From: Lucinisca nassula
Taxonomy: Eukaryota; Mollusca; Bivalvia; Lucinida; Lucinidae
NCBI GenBank assembly: GCA_963580285.1
Contig: OY757010.1
Location: 65,742,406 to 65,806,405 of the forward strand
Direction: 5' to 3'
Length of the DNA stretch: 64,000 nt
The position numbers and the translations under genes were made by a program. The notes beneath the pieces were generated by a model. It had not been told where the DNA came from. It was given only the letters and a program-made list of their open reading frames with translations, and did no database searches. Shown here one piece after another: positions 52,527 through 62,245 of the stretch. Numbering within the stretch: position 1 is the first letter of the stretch; every line of letters starts with the position of its first letter.

Positions 52527-52840
52527 TTAAAATTGCTCCTGTTGAGTAAGCTCAAACTTTTATTCCCCCATGTTCTAACATGTTGCACTGTGGTGCAGTA
52601 TTGAGGAGTACCAGTTGCACAAAGCAAACCCAGGCAGTCCTGACATTTTAAAATGCCTCCGAGGGCATAGGCAGTTTTCAGGCGTATTTTTTATATATAC
52701 CGGTAATAATGGAAAAACATTTAACAGAGGCTTCCCTGAAACGATTAACTCTTAAGCACCAAGGACAATTCTAGAGTAAATGACATTTTTTCTCTAATTT
52801 TTAAAAATAGACAGAGTTGTGACTGGTGGTTAAAGGGTTA

Positions 52841-53093
52841 GCCTTTTTAAGATGCCAATCACAACAATTGTTATCTGCGTTGTTGTATGCTGGTTACTTT
52901 TAAAGTCATCATTGCAAATAGTGTGGACCCAGATCAGACTGGAGATCAGACTGCAGGAGCATGTGACTTGGTTTATGCAAACAATGGAAACTGTCAAAAA
53001 AAAATTGAAAAAAAAAAAAGTTTTCAAGAAGATAAAGCAGACAACATAAGCAGACAACATTTTTAGATGCAGTTTTTCTTGGTGTCTTAAGGG
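52841..53093. mobile_element. TTAA MITE, family K, copy 4
   Basis: AAGATGCCAATCACAACAAT at the left and GTTTTTCTTGGTGTCTTAAG at the right before TTAA. The hairpin is disrupted and there are A-runs at 52998-53020. Confidence 0.7.
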
Positions 53094-53254
53094 TTAAAAG
53101 CTATTCTAATCATTTTATTAAAACTAAATATTTCATTACAGTATGAAATCTGATAATTACAATTAAAGTCAGTGAATAACAATTCATTTTACAAATAAAG
53201 TGGCATTACTGAAAAATAATAAGTATCAAATGGCCCCATTATGCTAGTCCTTAA

Positions 53255-53484
53255 CCCATTGTACGCTGGGGAAACCCCTCAAGGGGTACCTTAGCAAACA
53301 GTGCAGGCCCAGATCAGACGCCGCAGAATGCGGCGTCTGATCAGGGCTTGCACTTCATGTATTTGCTAACAGAATTTTACATCAAAAATAGTATAAAATT
53401 GGAAAAATAGGCCTGACACCCCTTACACAACAAATGGACTTGTCCAACAAATAGCAATGGAAGTGTCCACTAGTATATAATGGG
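53255..53484. mobile_element. TTAA MITE, family J, copy 4, intact
   Basis: CCCATTGTACGCTGGG to CTAGTATATAATGGG between TTAA tetramers. Core-1 hairpin GCAGGCCCAGATCAGACGCC with loop AGAAT. Confidence 0.85.
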
Positions 53485-53632
53485 TTAAATAAAAACTGCT
53501 GTTTCATTCTAACCCTCACCATGCTGAAGATTTCAATATGCTACACTCCTCCCCAGTTTTCAGCCATCTGTAGAAATCAACTATGAAGAAGGTTCATTGT
53601 CAGAATAGGCCCAAATATTTAACCCTTATCTT

Positions 53633-53977
53633 GCTCTACCTTTGTAAACAGTGTAAAGCCAGATCAGATGGAGCCATTTTATCGGGATCTACACAGTCAT
53701 CCAATCTGTGAATGAAAACATTATCACTCTGTGGGCTAATGTGACAGTTGTGAATGCCCATTGTGTTCTTAACCCTTGTCCTGCTGAATATTTATATATG
53801 CCACACCCACTACCGATTATCAACCAATCAGATTACTTGATGCAAATTATTGCAACAAATTCACAATCTGAATGGCAAACAATGTAGATCCTGATCAGAT
53901 GGCTTCGTCAGAAGCCATCTGATCTGGATCTACATTGTTTCAAAGATAAGGCATATCCGGGCTCAGCAGGACAAGGG
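53633..53977. repeat. Family P half copy followed by a complete family P MITE
   Basis: 53633-53745 is a half copy (CCCTTATCTTGCTC..). 53773-53977 is complete: TTAA flanks, ends CCCTTGTCCTGCTG and CAGCAGGACAAGGG, where both ends carry the same T-to-G change and so remain matched. Confidence 0.8.
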
Positions 53978-54144
53978 TTAACAGTTTCCAATGCATAAAC
54001 CAAGTCACATGCTGCAACCAGATGTAATGGTACTGGTATGGCATCTCTACAGGCAGATTTCCTAAACTCAGAATTTAGCCTTGCCAGGCTGCAGGAAACA
54101 TCTCCAGAGATTAGCCTGGCAACATGGCATTTAGATTAACCTGA

Positions 54145-54315
54145 ATGTTGGTTTTGTTTATTTGGAGTTTAATGGCCCAGTCAACACTATTTAGGTTGAG
54201 TTGGTCACACTTTTCCTGGGCAGAAACTGACAAATGCCCTTCTTGAATCAGAGGAAGGGGGAGAATGACCATTGAAAAAAATTTCAAGATCAAACTCTTC
54301 AACCAGGCAGGTAAC
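54145..54315 (-). mobile_element. SINE family D, 5'-truncated minus copy
   Basis: TTTGTTTATTTGGAGTTTAA (reverse tail), TGGCCCAGTCAACACTATTT, GCCCTTCTTGAATCAGAGGA. Confidence 0.7.
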
Positions 54316-54366
54316 AGGAAACAGAACGACAAAGAAATTACATGTATACTTGAATGGAAAGGTTAA

Positions 54367-54856
54367 CCCTTATCCTGCTCTCCAGACAACCCATCTGATG
54401 AAGCCATCTGATCAGGATCTACACCGTTTGTCATTCAGTTTGTGAATTTGAATGAATAATGTGTGTGTGAATTCGGGTTTAACGTCGCTTTCAACAATTT
54501 TTCAGTCATATCACGACGGTGTCTGGTTGCGACAGGGATCTCAATGCTCACTTTTATAGTGCTGCCTCACTGAAGTATCATGTCCCAGACACATTACATG
54601 ATAACACACCCAGTCACATTATCCTGACACTGGGTCGACCAGTCCTAGCTCTACCCCGAAAATCTGAGTGCCAAGCGAGGAGCAGCTAGTACCATTTTTA
54701 ACGACTTTGGTATGTCGCGGCCCGGGATCGAACCCGTGACCTCCCGTTCCCCGGAGCGGACACTCTACCAACTGAGCTATCGGGGCCGGTTTGAATGAAT
54801 AAATTACATCCAGTAATTTGATTGGTTGAAATGTAAATTTATGCAGCGGGATAAGG
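54367..54856. mobile_element. Family P MITE, copy 9, split by a SINE
   Basis: CCCTTATCCTGCTCTCC to CAGCGGGATAAGG between TTAA tetramers. The SINE at 54460-54789 opens it in the right arm. Confidence 0.85.
54460..54789 (-). mobile_element. tRNA-derived SINE, family S, copy 2
   Basis: Nearly identical to the plus copy at 42713. A perfect 13-bp duplication TTTGAATGAATAA (54447-54459 and 54790-54802) fixes both borders, so the SINE is exactly CCGGCCCC..GAATTC(AC)n, 330 bp. Confidence 0.95.
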
Positions 54857-54927
54857 TTAAGATGTTACACAGTTTCATAGCTCCTAAGAGGAGGAAAGAG
54901 GAATATCCTTATTTCTTGTTAGAAATA

Positions 54928-55134
54928 CAGTAAAATTCCTATATTAAGACCACCTTTGGGACTGTTCAAAAGTGGTCTTAAAGACCACTTTTGAACAGTC
55001 CCAAAAGTGGTCTCTAACTAGAGGACATGGTATGCAGAAAACACAAATAAAGAATAACTGCAGCAATTACCAAATAAGCTTTAAAAGCAGAATTAGACTT
55101 AATTTTAGGTGGTCTTAATAGCGGAATTTTACTG
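54928..55134. mobile_element. pogo-type TA MITE, intact copy
   Basis: CAGTAAAATTCCTATATTAA to TTAATAGCGGAATTTTACTG between TA dinucleotides. Inner perfect palindrome TTCAAAAGTGGTCTTAAAGA/complement. Confidence 0.85.
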
Positions 55135-55154
55135 TATAATTATGCTGTGGGCAA

Positions 55155-55425
55155 AATTAGAAGTAAAATTAGACTTGCCTCAATGAGGCTATTTTAACAA
55201 TAACCAACAACAATTTTTTTGTGAGAAGAAAATCAAAGCACTTGCAGCACCGGTAGGTCGATTGTCTTTGAGTGTAGATTGCAGGAAAATGGGACTGAAC
55301 GGGAGAAAATTAAACATTTGGTTTGCCCATTAAATTCCTATACTTTAAGCAAACAGTGTAGACCCTGATCAGACAGCATGTTGTGTGGCATCTGATCTGG
55401 GTCTCCACTTCACTGTTTGCCTATG
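55155..55425. repeat. Core-2 and core-1 hairpin remnants
   Basis: 55160-55205: TTAGACTTGCCTCAATGAGG. 55347-55415: CAGTGTAGACCCTGATCAGA..CATCTGATCTGGGTCTCCAC. No ends were defined. Confidence 0.5.
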
Positions 55426-55499
55426 CCCCAGTACATGTGCCAAGTCCAGATTTTACTTTTTACACAGCATGAGAAGACTAGTGCAGATATAAAATTTAA

Positions 55500-55861
55500 C
55501 TAGAATCGTGCAGTCGATGGCACGCCATCGCATATCCCCACGCTTCCACTACCTACTCATCATGCCGTTCGCTTTTATATGTTACAGGACCATGTTCTGG
55601 AAATTTTTATTTTTGACCCCCAGCGGGCCCAACCCCCTGGGCCCACCCCTAGGGGTGTGATCAAAATTCCGAAAGTGGCATGTACTCCCCAGATCAAAGA
55701 TCTATCAGTTCCCAAAGTTTCAAGTTTCTATCTATAACCCTCAAGGAGGAGTTATCCGGTAAGACGGATGAACGGACGGAAGTACAGATGGATGTAGGTA
55801 CGGACGGACGACGAAGACCATTAGAATATCCCCACTTTTTCTTCGAAAAGCGTGGGGATAA
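55500..55861 (-). mobile_element. Short Helentron-like element (HINE 5), 362 bp, no tandem array
   Basis: Minus strand: 5' TTATCCCCACGCTTTTCGAA opens a hairpin (..AAAAAGTGGGGATATT), followed by CGTCCGTCCG-type simple repeats. Near the 3' end there is an inverted match AAGCGTGGGGATAT, hairpin CGATGGC-GT-GCCATCG and then ATTCTAG. This is the family layout without any array. Confidence 0.8.
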
Positions 55862-55982
55862 TAGCTACCGACAGTACCTGAATATTTCACATGGTCATGC
55901 AAAATAGCAGGGAGGAAGCTTTTGCTCTTGATAAATTACCAAAACTGTCCAAATTTCACCTTATCTGGACCTATGAACTTAA

Positions 55983-56201
55983 CCCTTTTTGTACCAAATG
56001 GATTCTTCCACCTTAATATGGCAGGAGTCCATTTCGAAATTTAGGGGTGTCAGGTTGTGTTTTCTTCAAAATTTATTTGGGAAATGGCTTAACTTTTTGA
56101 AAACAGTGTAGGCCCTAATCAGACACCGCATCTGCGGCATCTGATCTGGGTCTGCACTGTTTGCCAAGGTACCGGTTTAGGGGTTTCTGGTATTGAATGG
56201 G
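55983..56201. mobile_element. TTAA MITE, family J variant
   Basis: CCCTTTTTGTACCAAATGG to CTGGTATTGAATGGG between TTAA tetramers. Core-1 hairpin GTGTAGGCCCTAATCAGACA / ATCTGATCTGGGTCTGCAC. Confidence 0.8.
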
Positions 56202-56446
56202 TTAAGAAGGAAAAATACAAGTTTTACCACAATTTTTTGCATTTTAAATGGATTGATATTACTTAAATGACAAATGCAGATATGTTTGCACTAAGCCTGA
56301 AAAGGCTCAATGGCAAAAAAAAAAAAAAAAATCTAATGTCATATTTGTTATGGTCTGAACAATTTGGAGCAAAACTTGAATAATGTTTGACACAAAAGTC
56401 CTGCCCTTAAGTAAAGGAATTTTTATTGATAACCTTAAGCTTTTAA

Positions 56447-56808
56447 CCCATTCTTGCACAGGGCACAGCTGGATCAGACGCCACATCATGAGGCATCTGA
56501 TCAGGGTCTACACTGTTTTCTAACAGGATTTTCCCTAAAAAAGAATGATATGCCAAGAAAAAATTGTTTATTTATGTGATCAACTACATCTTCTTGCAAA
56601 CTTTTCTAACATATTTTTGAATATAGGCAAACAGTTTGGACCCCCATCAGACTGCTCCTAGAGTCTGATCTGGGTCCATAGTGTTTTCAACTATAATCTT
56701 TGAAGTAAACAGCAGACAACAAAGCAGATGACAATTGTTGTGACTGGCATCTTAAGGATTAAATGACAAACAGACACAATTTGGAAGAGTCCACCAGAAT
56801 ACAATGGG
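56447..56808. mobile_element. Family J MITE with a family K MITE nested
   Basis: CCCATTCTTGCACAGGGC to AGAATACAATGGG between TTAA tetramers. Inside, a K-type end (GGCATCTTAAGGATTAA) closes at 56758 after a second core-1 hairpin at 56628-56685, so two hairpin cores occur in one element. Confidence 0.7.
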
Positions 56809-56813
56809 TTAAA

Positions 56814-57287
56814 GGAAACATGAGAGAAACTATTGTTTATTAAATAAATAAATATCCTTCTATGTATTTTTTTTATTTGGAAGACATATTTTCTTTTAAA
56901 TATGAACTTTATGATAATGACATGTCAAAGTTACATTGTGGGCAAACTTTAATATTCCTAGATTTAAAATTATATCTTCTAAAATTTATTGACACTGTAT
57001 ACCCCAGAATATGAAAATACAAAATGCTATATTACAAGGCCACCATTATGAATTTTTTACCCCATGGTGTGATAATTTTGTTATATATACAAAATTTAAA
57101 TTTCATCTGATCCACCAAATTCTGTGAAAGACAAGCTGTGTGACTTGGCAATATTGTTACATGTACTTGCATTTTAAGGTAAATAGTATACTCAGTACAA
57201 CATATACAGTCCAACATTCCACAATGGAAAAATTGGTTACAATGACACTATCCTTAACTCAAGCAAGTGACACATACATAGGTCACT
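56814..57287. other. No recognised feature
   Basis: Very AT-rich. No exon, terminal repeats or family matches. Confidence 0.4.
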
Positions 57288-57316
57288 GTGGCCCCCACCC
57301 ATCAGGGCTTGGAGAA

Positions 57317-58630
57317 CTAGAGAAAGCGACCAGTGGGTCACGTAAACCCCCGGCCAGCGTCACTCTCTGATATATCTTTCGAGCTTGTATGTAATATGAA
57401 TGAAGTCAAGAAGCTATAAGAATCTATAAATGTGCTTGTAAAAGCTAAACCAAACATAAAATTTCTAAATGGACCAAAGGAGTGAGGGCATCAAATAGAA
57501 CATACAGGCATCTATAAACTTTGACATAAAACTTTAACCAAATGTAAAATTTCTAAGTCCGTGACCTTGAGGTCAAGGTCATCATGGGTGGGGGAAGGGA
57601 CATGCATCATGAAATTGTTTATCAAACATGAAGAGAATCTAACATGTGGTTACAGAGATATCAGCCATGAAAAAAGGTTTAACACAAAACTTTGACGTAT
57701 AAGTAGATGAACAGACAGACAGACAGCCCATCCAAGGGCTTGACCCAGATGCTTAGATATTCCATATGATAGGAAATGCTATAGAGATATCCTTTATCAA
57801 ACATGAAGAGAATCTAACATGTGGTTACAGAGATATCAGCAATGAAAAAGTTTTAACACAAAACTTTGACATAAAATTAGATGAACAGACAGACAGACAG
57901 CCCACCCAGGGGCTTGATCCAGGGGCTTAGATATTCCATATGAAAGGTAATGCTATAGAGATATCCTTTACCAAACATGAAGAGAATCTAACATGTGGTT
58001 ACAGAGATATCAGCAATGAAAAAGGTTTAACACAAAACTTTGACGTAAAAGTAGATGGACAGACAGACAGACAACCCACCCAGGGGCTTAGATATTCCAT
58101 ATAAAAGGTAATGCTATAGAGATATCCTGTACCAAATATGAAGAGAATCCAACATGTGGTTACAGAGATATGAGCAATCAAATACCGTATTCGACCTATT
58201 TACCGCACCGTGCGCTTAGTTTTTTCAAAACTGTATGAAAATATTGTGGTGAAAAATCTACCTAATAAGCGCACACTCAATACGAAAAAAAAAATACGAA
58301 AAAAAAGCCTCCGATATGATTATTTTATAGAGTTGAATTTCAGCATAGGGGTTCACCACATATACATATGATTGTCCGGGTCAAATATGCAGCAAAACTC
58401 AATATGAATTTGTTGGGCGGTTACTGTAAAGTGTGCGCTTGTGTATTTTTTGCAGAAAAAGCTTGGGTGTGCGCTTATAGGAGCATGTGCGGTAAATAGG
58501 TCGAATACGGTAGGTTTAACGCAAAACTTTGACGTAAAGGTTGACGAACGAACATACGAACAAACCAACGAACGGACGGAAAGACGAAAACTATATACCC
58601 CCTGACATACTTCGTATGCCAGTAGTATAA
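57317..58630 (-). mobile_element. Helentron-like element (HINE 6), 1.3 kb including a nested MITE
   Basis: Minus strand: 5' TTATACTACTGGCATACGAA, hairpin CATAC-TTCG-GTATG, GGGGGTATATAG, then simple TCCGTCCGTTCG. The 3' end has hairpin GACC-CACT-GGTC and then GCTTTCTCTAG. The interior is about four units of roughly 165-180 bp (GAGATATCC, AACATGTGGTTACAGAGATA, CTTTGACGTAAAAGTAGATG). The host SINE reads through on both sides with no duplication. Confidence 0.75.
58185..58510. mobile_element. TA-flanked MITE, 326 bp
   Basis: CCGTATTCGACCTATTTACC and its complement at the far end (GGTAAATAGGTCGAATACGG), with TA at 58183-58184 and 58511-58512. It splits a HINE 6 tandem unit between ..GAGCAATCAAA and GGTTTAACGCAAAAC. 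Confidence 0.9.
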
Positions 58631-59049
58631 ATATATTGGGCTGCATGTTGCTTCCATGCAGAGCTGAAACTGACCACACATTAGTACTGGCAAACAGCTT
58701 ACAAGGTCTAGGCCTGCCCCGGTAAGGTGGTGCGAGTCTGATTAGGTATATAAACCCATTTCATTGAGTGGCAGAATTTCACCTGATCTCAGTGTCGGAT
58801 AAACATCCAACAAAATTGGAAGCAACATCTCCAAATTGACCTAAATCGTGTTGACAGGGATGTTAAACCACAAATACTCAGGCTTTTATTACCTAGCTAT
58901 TATGCTACACCTTATTGGGATTCTTTATAGGGGCAAATTCTTTACCTGATTTCAAGATCCCACAAGATCTTAAAACATTATTTTGTGCCGATTTATCATA
59001 AAGCTTTTTGTCATGTTATTCTGTCCCGCTGATTCAAGAAAAGCAATTG

Positions 59050-59172
59050 TCACAATCTATATTTTAGAGCAGAAATACGAAAAATAAGGTTTACCCCCAT
59101 AAACCCCAGTTTTACTATATAAAAGTGGGGTTCAAGGGGGCCAGAATTATATAGGCGTGTTTTCGTGATGTT
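59050..59172. repeat. Half of a family H MITE
   Basis: CACAATCTATATTTTAGAGC..GGCGTGTTTTCGTGATG; the left half and the palindrome partner are missing. Confidence 0.65.
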
Positions 59173-59189
59173 TCTAAGAAATACAATCT

Positions 59190-59885
59190 ATATATGAAGA
59201 TCTTGCACTTCTATACATCTGCCAGAAATGAACTATACATAATACATGATGCTTTGAGAAATACAGAGGATTATGGACCGTTACAGATGACAAAGCATGA
59301 CAATTGTTGCTCATTTGCCACAATGAACCAACAATCAACCGCAAACCTGCACGACTGGGAACGACTAAGGAAAATGCAAGAACCGACTGCAGTTTACATC
59401 TGTCTACTTTTAGAATTATGAGATGGTCATAACAACTGGATGGGTCTTACAACCCGTGCAAAGACAATGGCTGATCCAGAACTTAGTAGAGAGAGGGCCA
59501 GCAGACAATGAATACATGTACTGGTCGATTTTTTACAGCATTTTGTCCTTGTTCAGCTGGATAAAGAGACATTTTATCTCAGTGACATCAATTTTTCTCA
59601 TGATATTACTCTGGTTTGTGGCGCATGTGGAAGGTTCTTTATAAAGAATCAGAGAGAGTCCTCCATCACAGGACAGTCGTAGGTCGTCCTTTATTTTCAA
59701 GACAAATCCTGGTACTTATCATGATCATTTGGTTTGAATTGTTGATAAAATTTAATTGTTGCTTAGAATCTGTGGTTATACAAATTCATGACATATGCAT
59801 GATAAGTCAAAGAATAATCAGGCTCAATCATACAGAATCACCGTTGAAGACAGTCAAGATCACCTACAAAATGCCATGATTTTCT
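59190..59885 (+). other. Unrecognised sequence with consecutive short open frames
   Basis: Three plus-strand frames (59194-59421, 59423-59644, 59616-59879) follow almost end to end. The second contains a hydrophobic stretch (FISVTSIFLMILLWFVAHVE) that could be a membrane helix. Similar-style sequence resumes after the SINE, 60190-60435. I cannot assign a family and see no good splice sites. It may be degraded coding DNA of an element or a host pseudogene. Confidence 0.3.
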
Positions 59886-59889
59886 TTTG

Positions 59890-60182
59890 TTTGTTTGATT
59901 TGAGGTTTAACGCCCCCGTCAACACTGTATAGGTCATTTTGGAGACGTTGCTTCCATTTTGTGGGACTTTTACCCTACATTGAGATGAAATGACATCTCA
60001 AGCCCTGTCGCCCAATGAAACCAATAAGGTATATAAGCATGGACGGGCCGACTCGCACCACTTTGCCTGGTCAGGCTTAGAGCCTCTAAGCGGTTTACCA
60101 GTACTCGTGTGCGGTCGGTTTCAGCTCTGCGTGGAAGCATCATGCAGCCCATCTATTTCTCCAAGCCCCGATGGGCGGGGAC
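59890..60182 (-). mobile_element. SINE family B, copy 11, full length
   Basis: TTTGTTTGTTTGATTTGAGG (reverse tail) to GAAATAGATGGGCTGCATGA and CCCCGCCCATCGGGGCTTGG on the minus strand. The best preserved copy. Confidence 0.9.
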
Positions 60183-60504
60183 CAGTAATGGTATGAATAT
60201 GCCAGACACTAGGATGGACCTACGATTGGAACAAATCACAGCAAATTGTCTTTGCACTACAATTGTTTCGAACATGCAAAAAAAGCTGTCATGGACCTAC
60301 CCAATCTTTCACAAACAATCGATATATCAAGACTCTCCTACGTATATGTTTGTGATTCACAGCAATTAAACATAACTGTTCAACATGACTGGGACTTTAG
60401 AAGGACTAACTGGCCATATCATGGACAGCATTAGATAAATTGAGAATTAAGCATCATAAAAATCCAAAGCACCTGGCCATATCACTGTCAGTATAAGGTA
60501 AACT

Positions 60505-60841
60505 CCCCGCAAATAAACGAGACTTACCTTGGTTAAGTTGATGTTTGTTCGGGATTCTTTGTAGTCATATATAACACTGAAGTGATCAGATGAGATGCAC
60601 GCCTCGCCTGACTGATCTCGCCAGTAATTCAAAGCTGGAACCTTTTTTCTCAAAAATTCTAACCTAGTGCAGTCACGTCGGTGATGGTACACTAAATCCA
60701 GCTAAAACACATACCCTTGGGTGGGTAAAACTAGAAGTCTTTTCCTGGGTGGGCATCTGATCACTTCAGTGTTATATATGACTACAAAGAATCCCGAACA
60801 AACATCAACTTAACCAAGGTAAGTCTCGTTTATTTGTGGGG
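60505..60841. repeat. Inverted repeat pair, 87-bp arms, next to the DIRS-like element
   Basis: 60505-60591 and 60755-60841 are inverted copies with one mismatch (G60509 against T60837), separated by 163 bp. Each arm contains CCAAGGTAAGTCTCGTTTAT in one direction. The location just after the recombinase ORF suggests the 3' terminal structure of a DIRS-type element, where inverted and internal complementary repeats are expected. Confidence 0.75.
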
Positions 60842-61024
60842 ATTCTTTTACGTCATAACACTTCCGTTCACAGATGAGACTTCAAAGCTCCAATTTTTGG
60901 AAAAAAGGAGACTTTTGAACTAGCAGACAATAGCTTAAGTTATCTTAATGTAAAAAGAGATATGTGGTAAATCAAATACCATTTAATGCCACCAATATGA
61001 AATTCATATGAATACATACAAGAT

Positions 61025-62245
61025 TCATTCCGTAAGGACTGCATGAGTAAATGCTGTACTACTGTCTTCAAGTTTCTTATTATAGTATTGAGCAAAGGTC
61101 TTTGCGTTCGTCCATCCTGCAACTTTAAGGATATTGTCAATAGGAACACTACACATGTTTGCTTTTGAAGAGGATGCTGAGCGCACACTATGTGCTTTAT
61201 ACTTCTCACAGTCAATACCTGCACCAGCCATCACAGTTTTTATCCAACGACTTATTGTACTGCTTGTTACAGGACCGAAAGGTTTGACATAGCTTATGAG
61301 AAAACACTTATTTTCACCTCGGATTATTTCTGTCCTTTTCAGATATTCCGAAACAGCACTATACACACATAATCTCTTATCTGGAGGATAAGAGCAAAGT
61401 TCTGCTAAAGGGGATTTGAAATTAGCCCTACTTTGCTTTAAAGGACCACTATAATGTAACACATACTTTGCGGGCTCTTTAACCAAATGTTCTATAGTTA
61501 AAAGATGTAATGATTGAGATCTTGATGCTGTGTTTAATGCAATCAACATTACTACTTTCAACGTTAATGTTTTTAAACTCAATTCCTCGTAAGGATATAA
61601 TGATTTTAAATAATCAAGCACCTTATTTACGTCCCATACTTCACAATATCTAGAAGTAGGCGTTCTTAGATTATATACTCCTTTAAGAAATCTTATAACA
61701 AGTGGGTGTGAACCCACAGAAACCCCATCTATTACCAGACCAATAGCTGATAAGGCGGATCTAGCTGAATTAATTGCTGAGTATTTCAGCCCTTGCTCAT
61801 ATAATTCCGCAAGAAAATCTAACACATAATCTAAAGAAACTTGAATATTATTAATTTGTCTTTTACTGCAGTACAAAAACCATTTTCGTATATACATGTT
61901 GTACTGCTTCTGGGTGCCTGGCCTCCATGAGGCCATGATAATTTTGGTAGACCGAGACGAAATGTTTTGTTCATGTAAACTTTGCCGGATAACCGACAAG
62001 CCATCAGAACTATTTTCCTGTCCAGAGGGTGTACTTTCACCGTCCCAGGCAAAGTTAATAGACTCCGTTCCTTCGGAAGAATGTATGGATAGTCTGTCAA
62101 CATCTCCATAGTAATTGGAAACCACGTTTGTGTCACCCAGATGGGAGCCACCAAGATACACTCCCCCTCTTCCTCTCTCAGCTTGGCCAGTAGTCTTGAT
62201 ATTAGGCTGAAAGGTGGAAAGGCATAAAAATATATATCTGACCAT
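61025..62245 (-). CDS. DIRS-type tyrosine recombinase
   Basis: A 406-residue open frame. The recombinase proper starts near residue 103 (MASWRPGTQKQYNMYIRKWF), with a SAM-like core-binding domain to about 200 and the catalytic domain after it. Catalytic tetrad candidates are Arg242 (NTASRSQSLHLL), His352 and Arg355 (KAHSVRSASSSKA), and the Tyr pair 387-388 (TFAQYYNKK); STISRWIK precedes the HxxR box as in DIRS/Ngaro recombinases. It would integrate the circular DNA copy, in place of a DDE integrase. The frame overlaps the end of the RT/RNase H frame by about 415 bp. No stops or frameshifts were seen, so this gene may be intact. Confidence 0.9.
   Translation of the reverse strand: MVRYIFLCLSTFQPNIKTTGQAERGRGGVYLGGSHLGDTNVVSNYYGDVDRLSIHSSEGTESINFAWDGESTPSGQENSSDGLSVIRQSLHEQNISSRSTKIIMASWRPGTQKQYNMYIRKWFLYCSKRQINNIQVSLDYVLDFLAELYEQGLKYSAINSARSALSAIGLVIDGVSVGSHPLVIRFLKGVYNLRTPTSRYCEVWDVNKVLDYLKSLYPYEELSLKTLTLKVVMLIALNTASRSQSLHLLTIEHLVKEPAKYVLHYSGPLKQSRANFKSPLAELCSYPPDKRLCVYSAVSEYLKRTEIIRGENKCFLISYVKPFGPVTSSTISRWIKTVMAGAGIDCEKYKAHSVRSASSSKANMCSVPIDNILKVAGWTNAKTFAQYYNKKLEDSSTAFTHAVLTE

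Larger units (their letters stand above)
57288..58882 (+). mobile_element. SINE family B, copy 10, opened by a Helentron-like element
   Basis: GGCCCCCACCCATCAGGGCT TGGAGAA ends at 57316 and the body resumes at ATATATTGGGCTGCATGTTG (58631) to GTTAAACCACAAATACTC. Confidence 0.8.
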
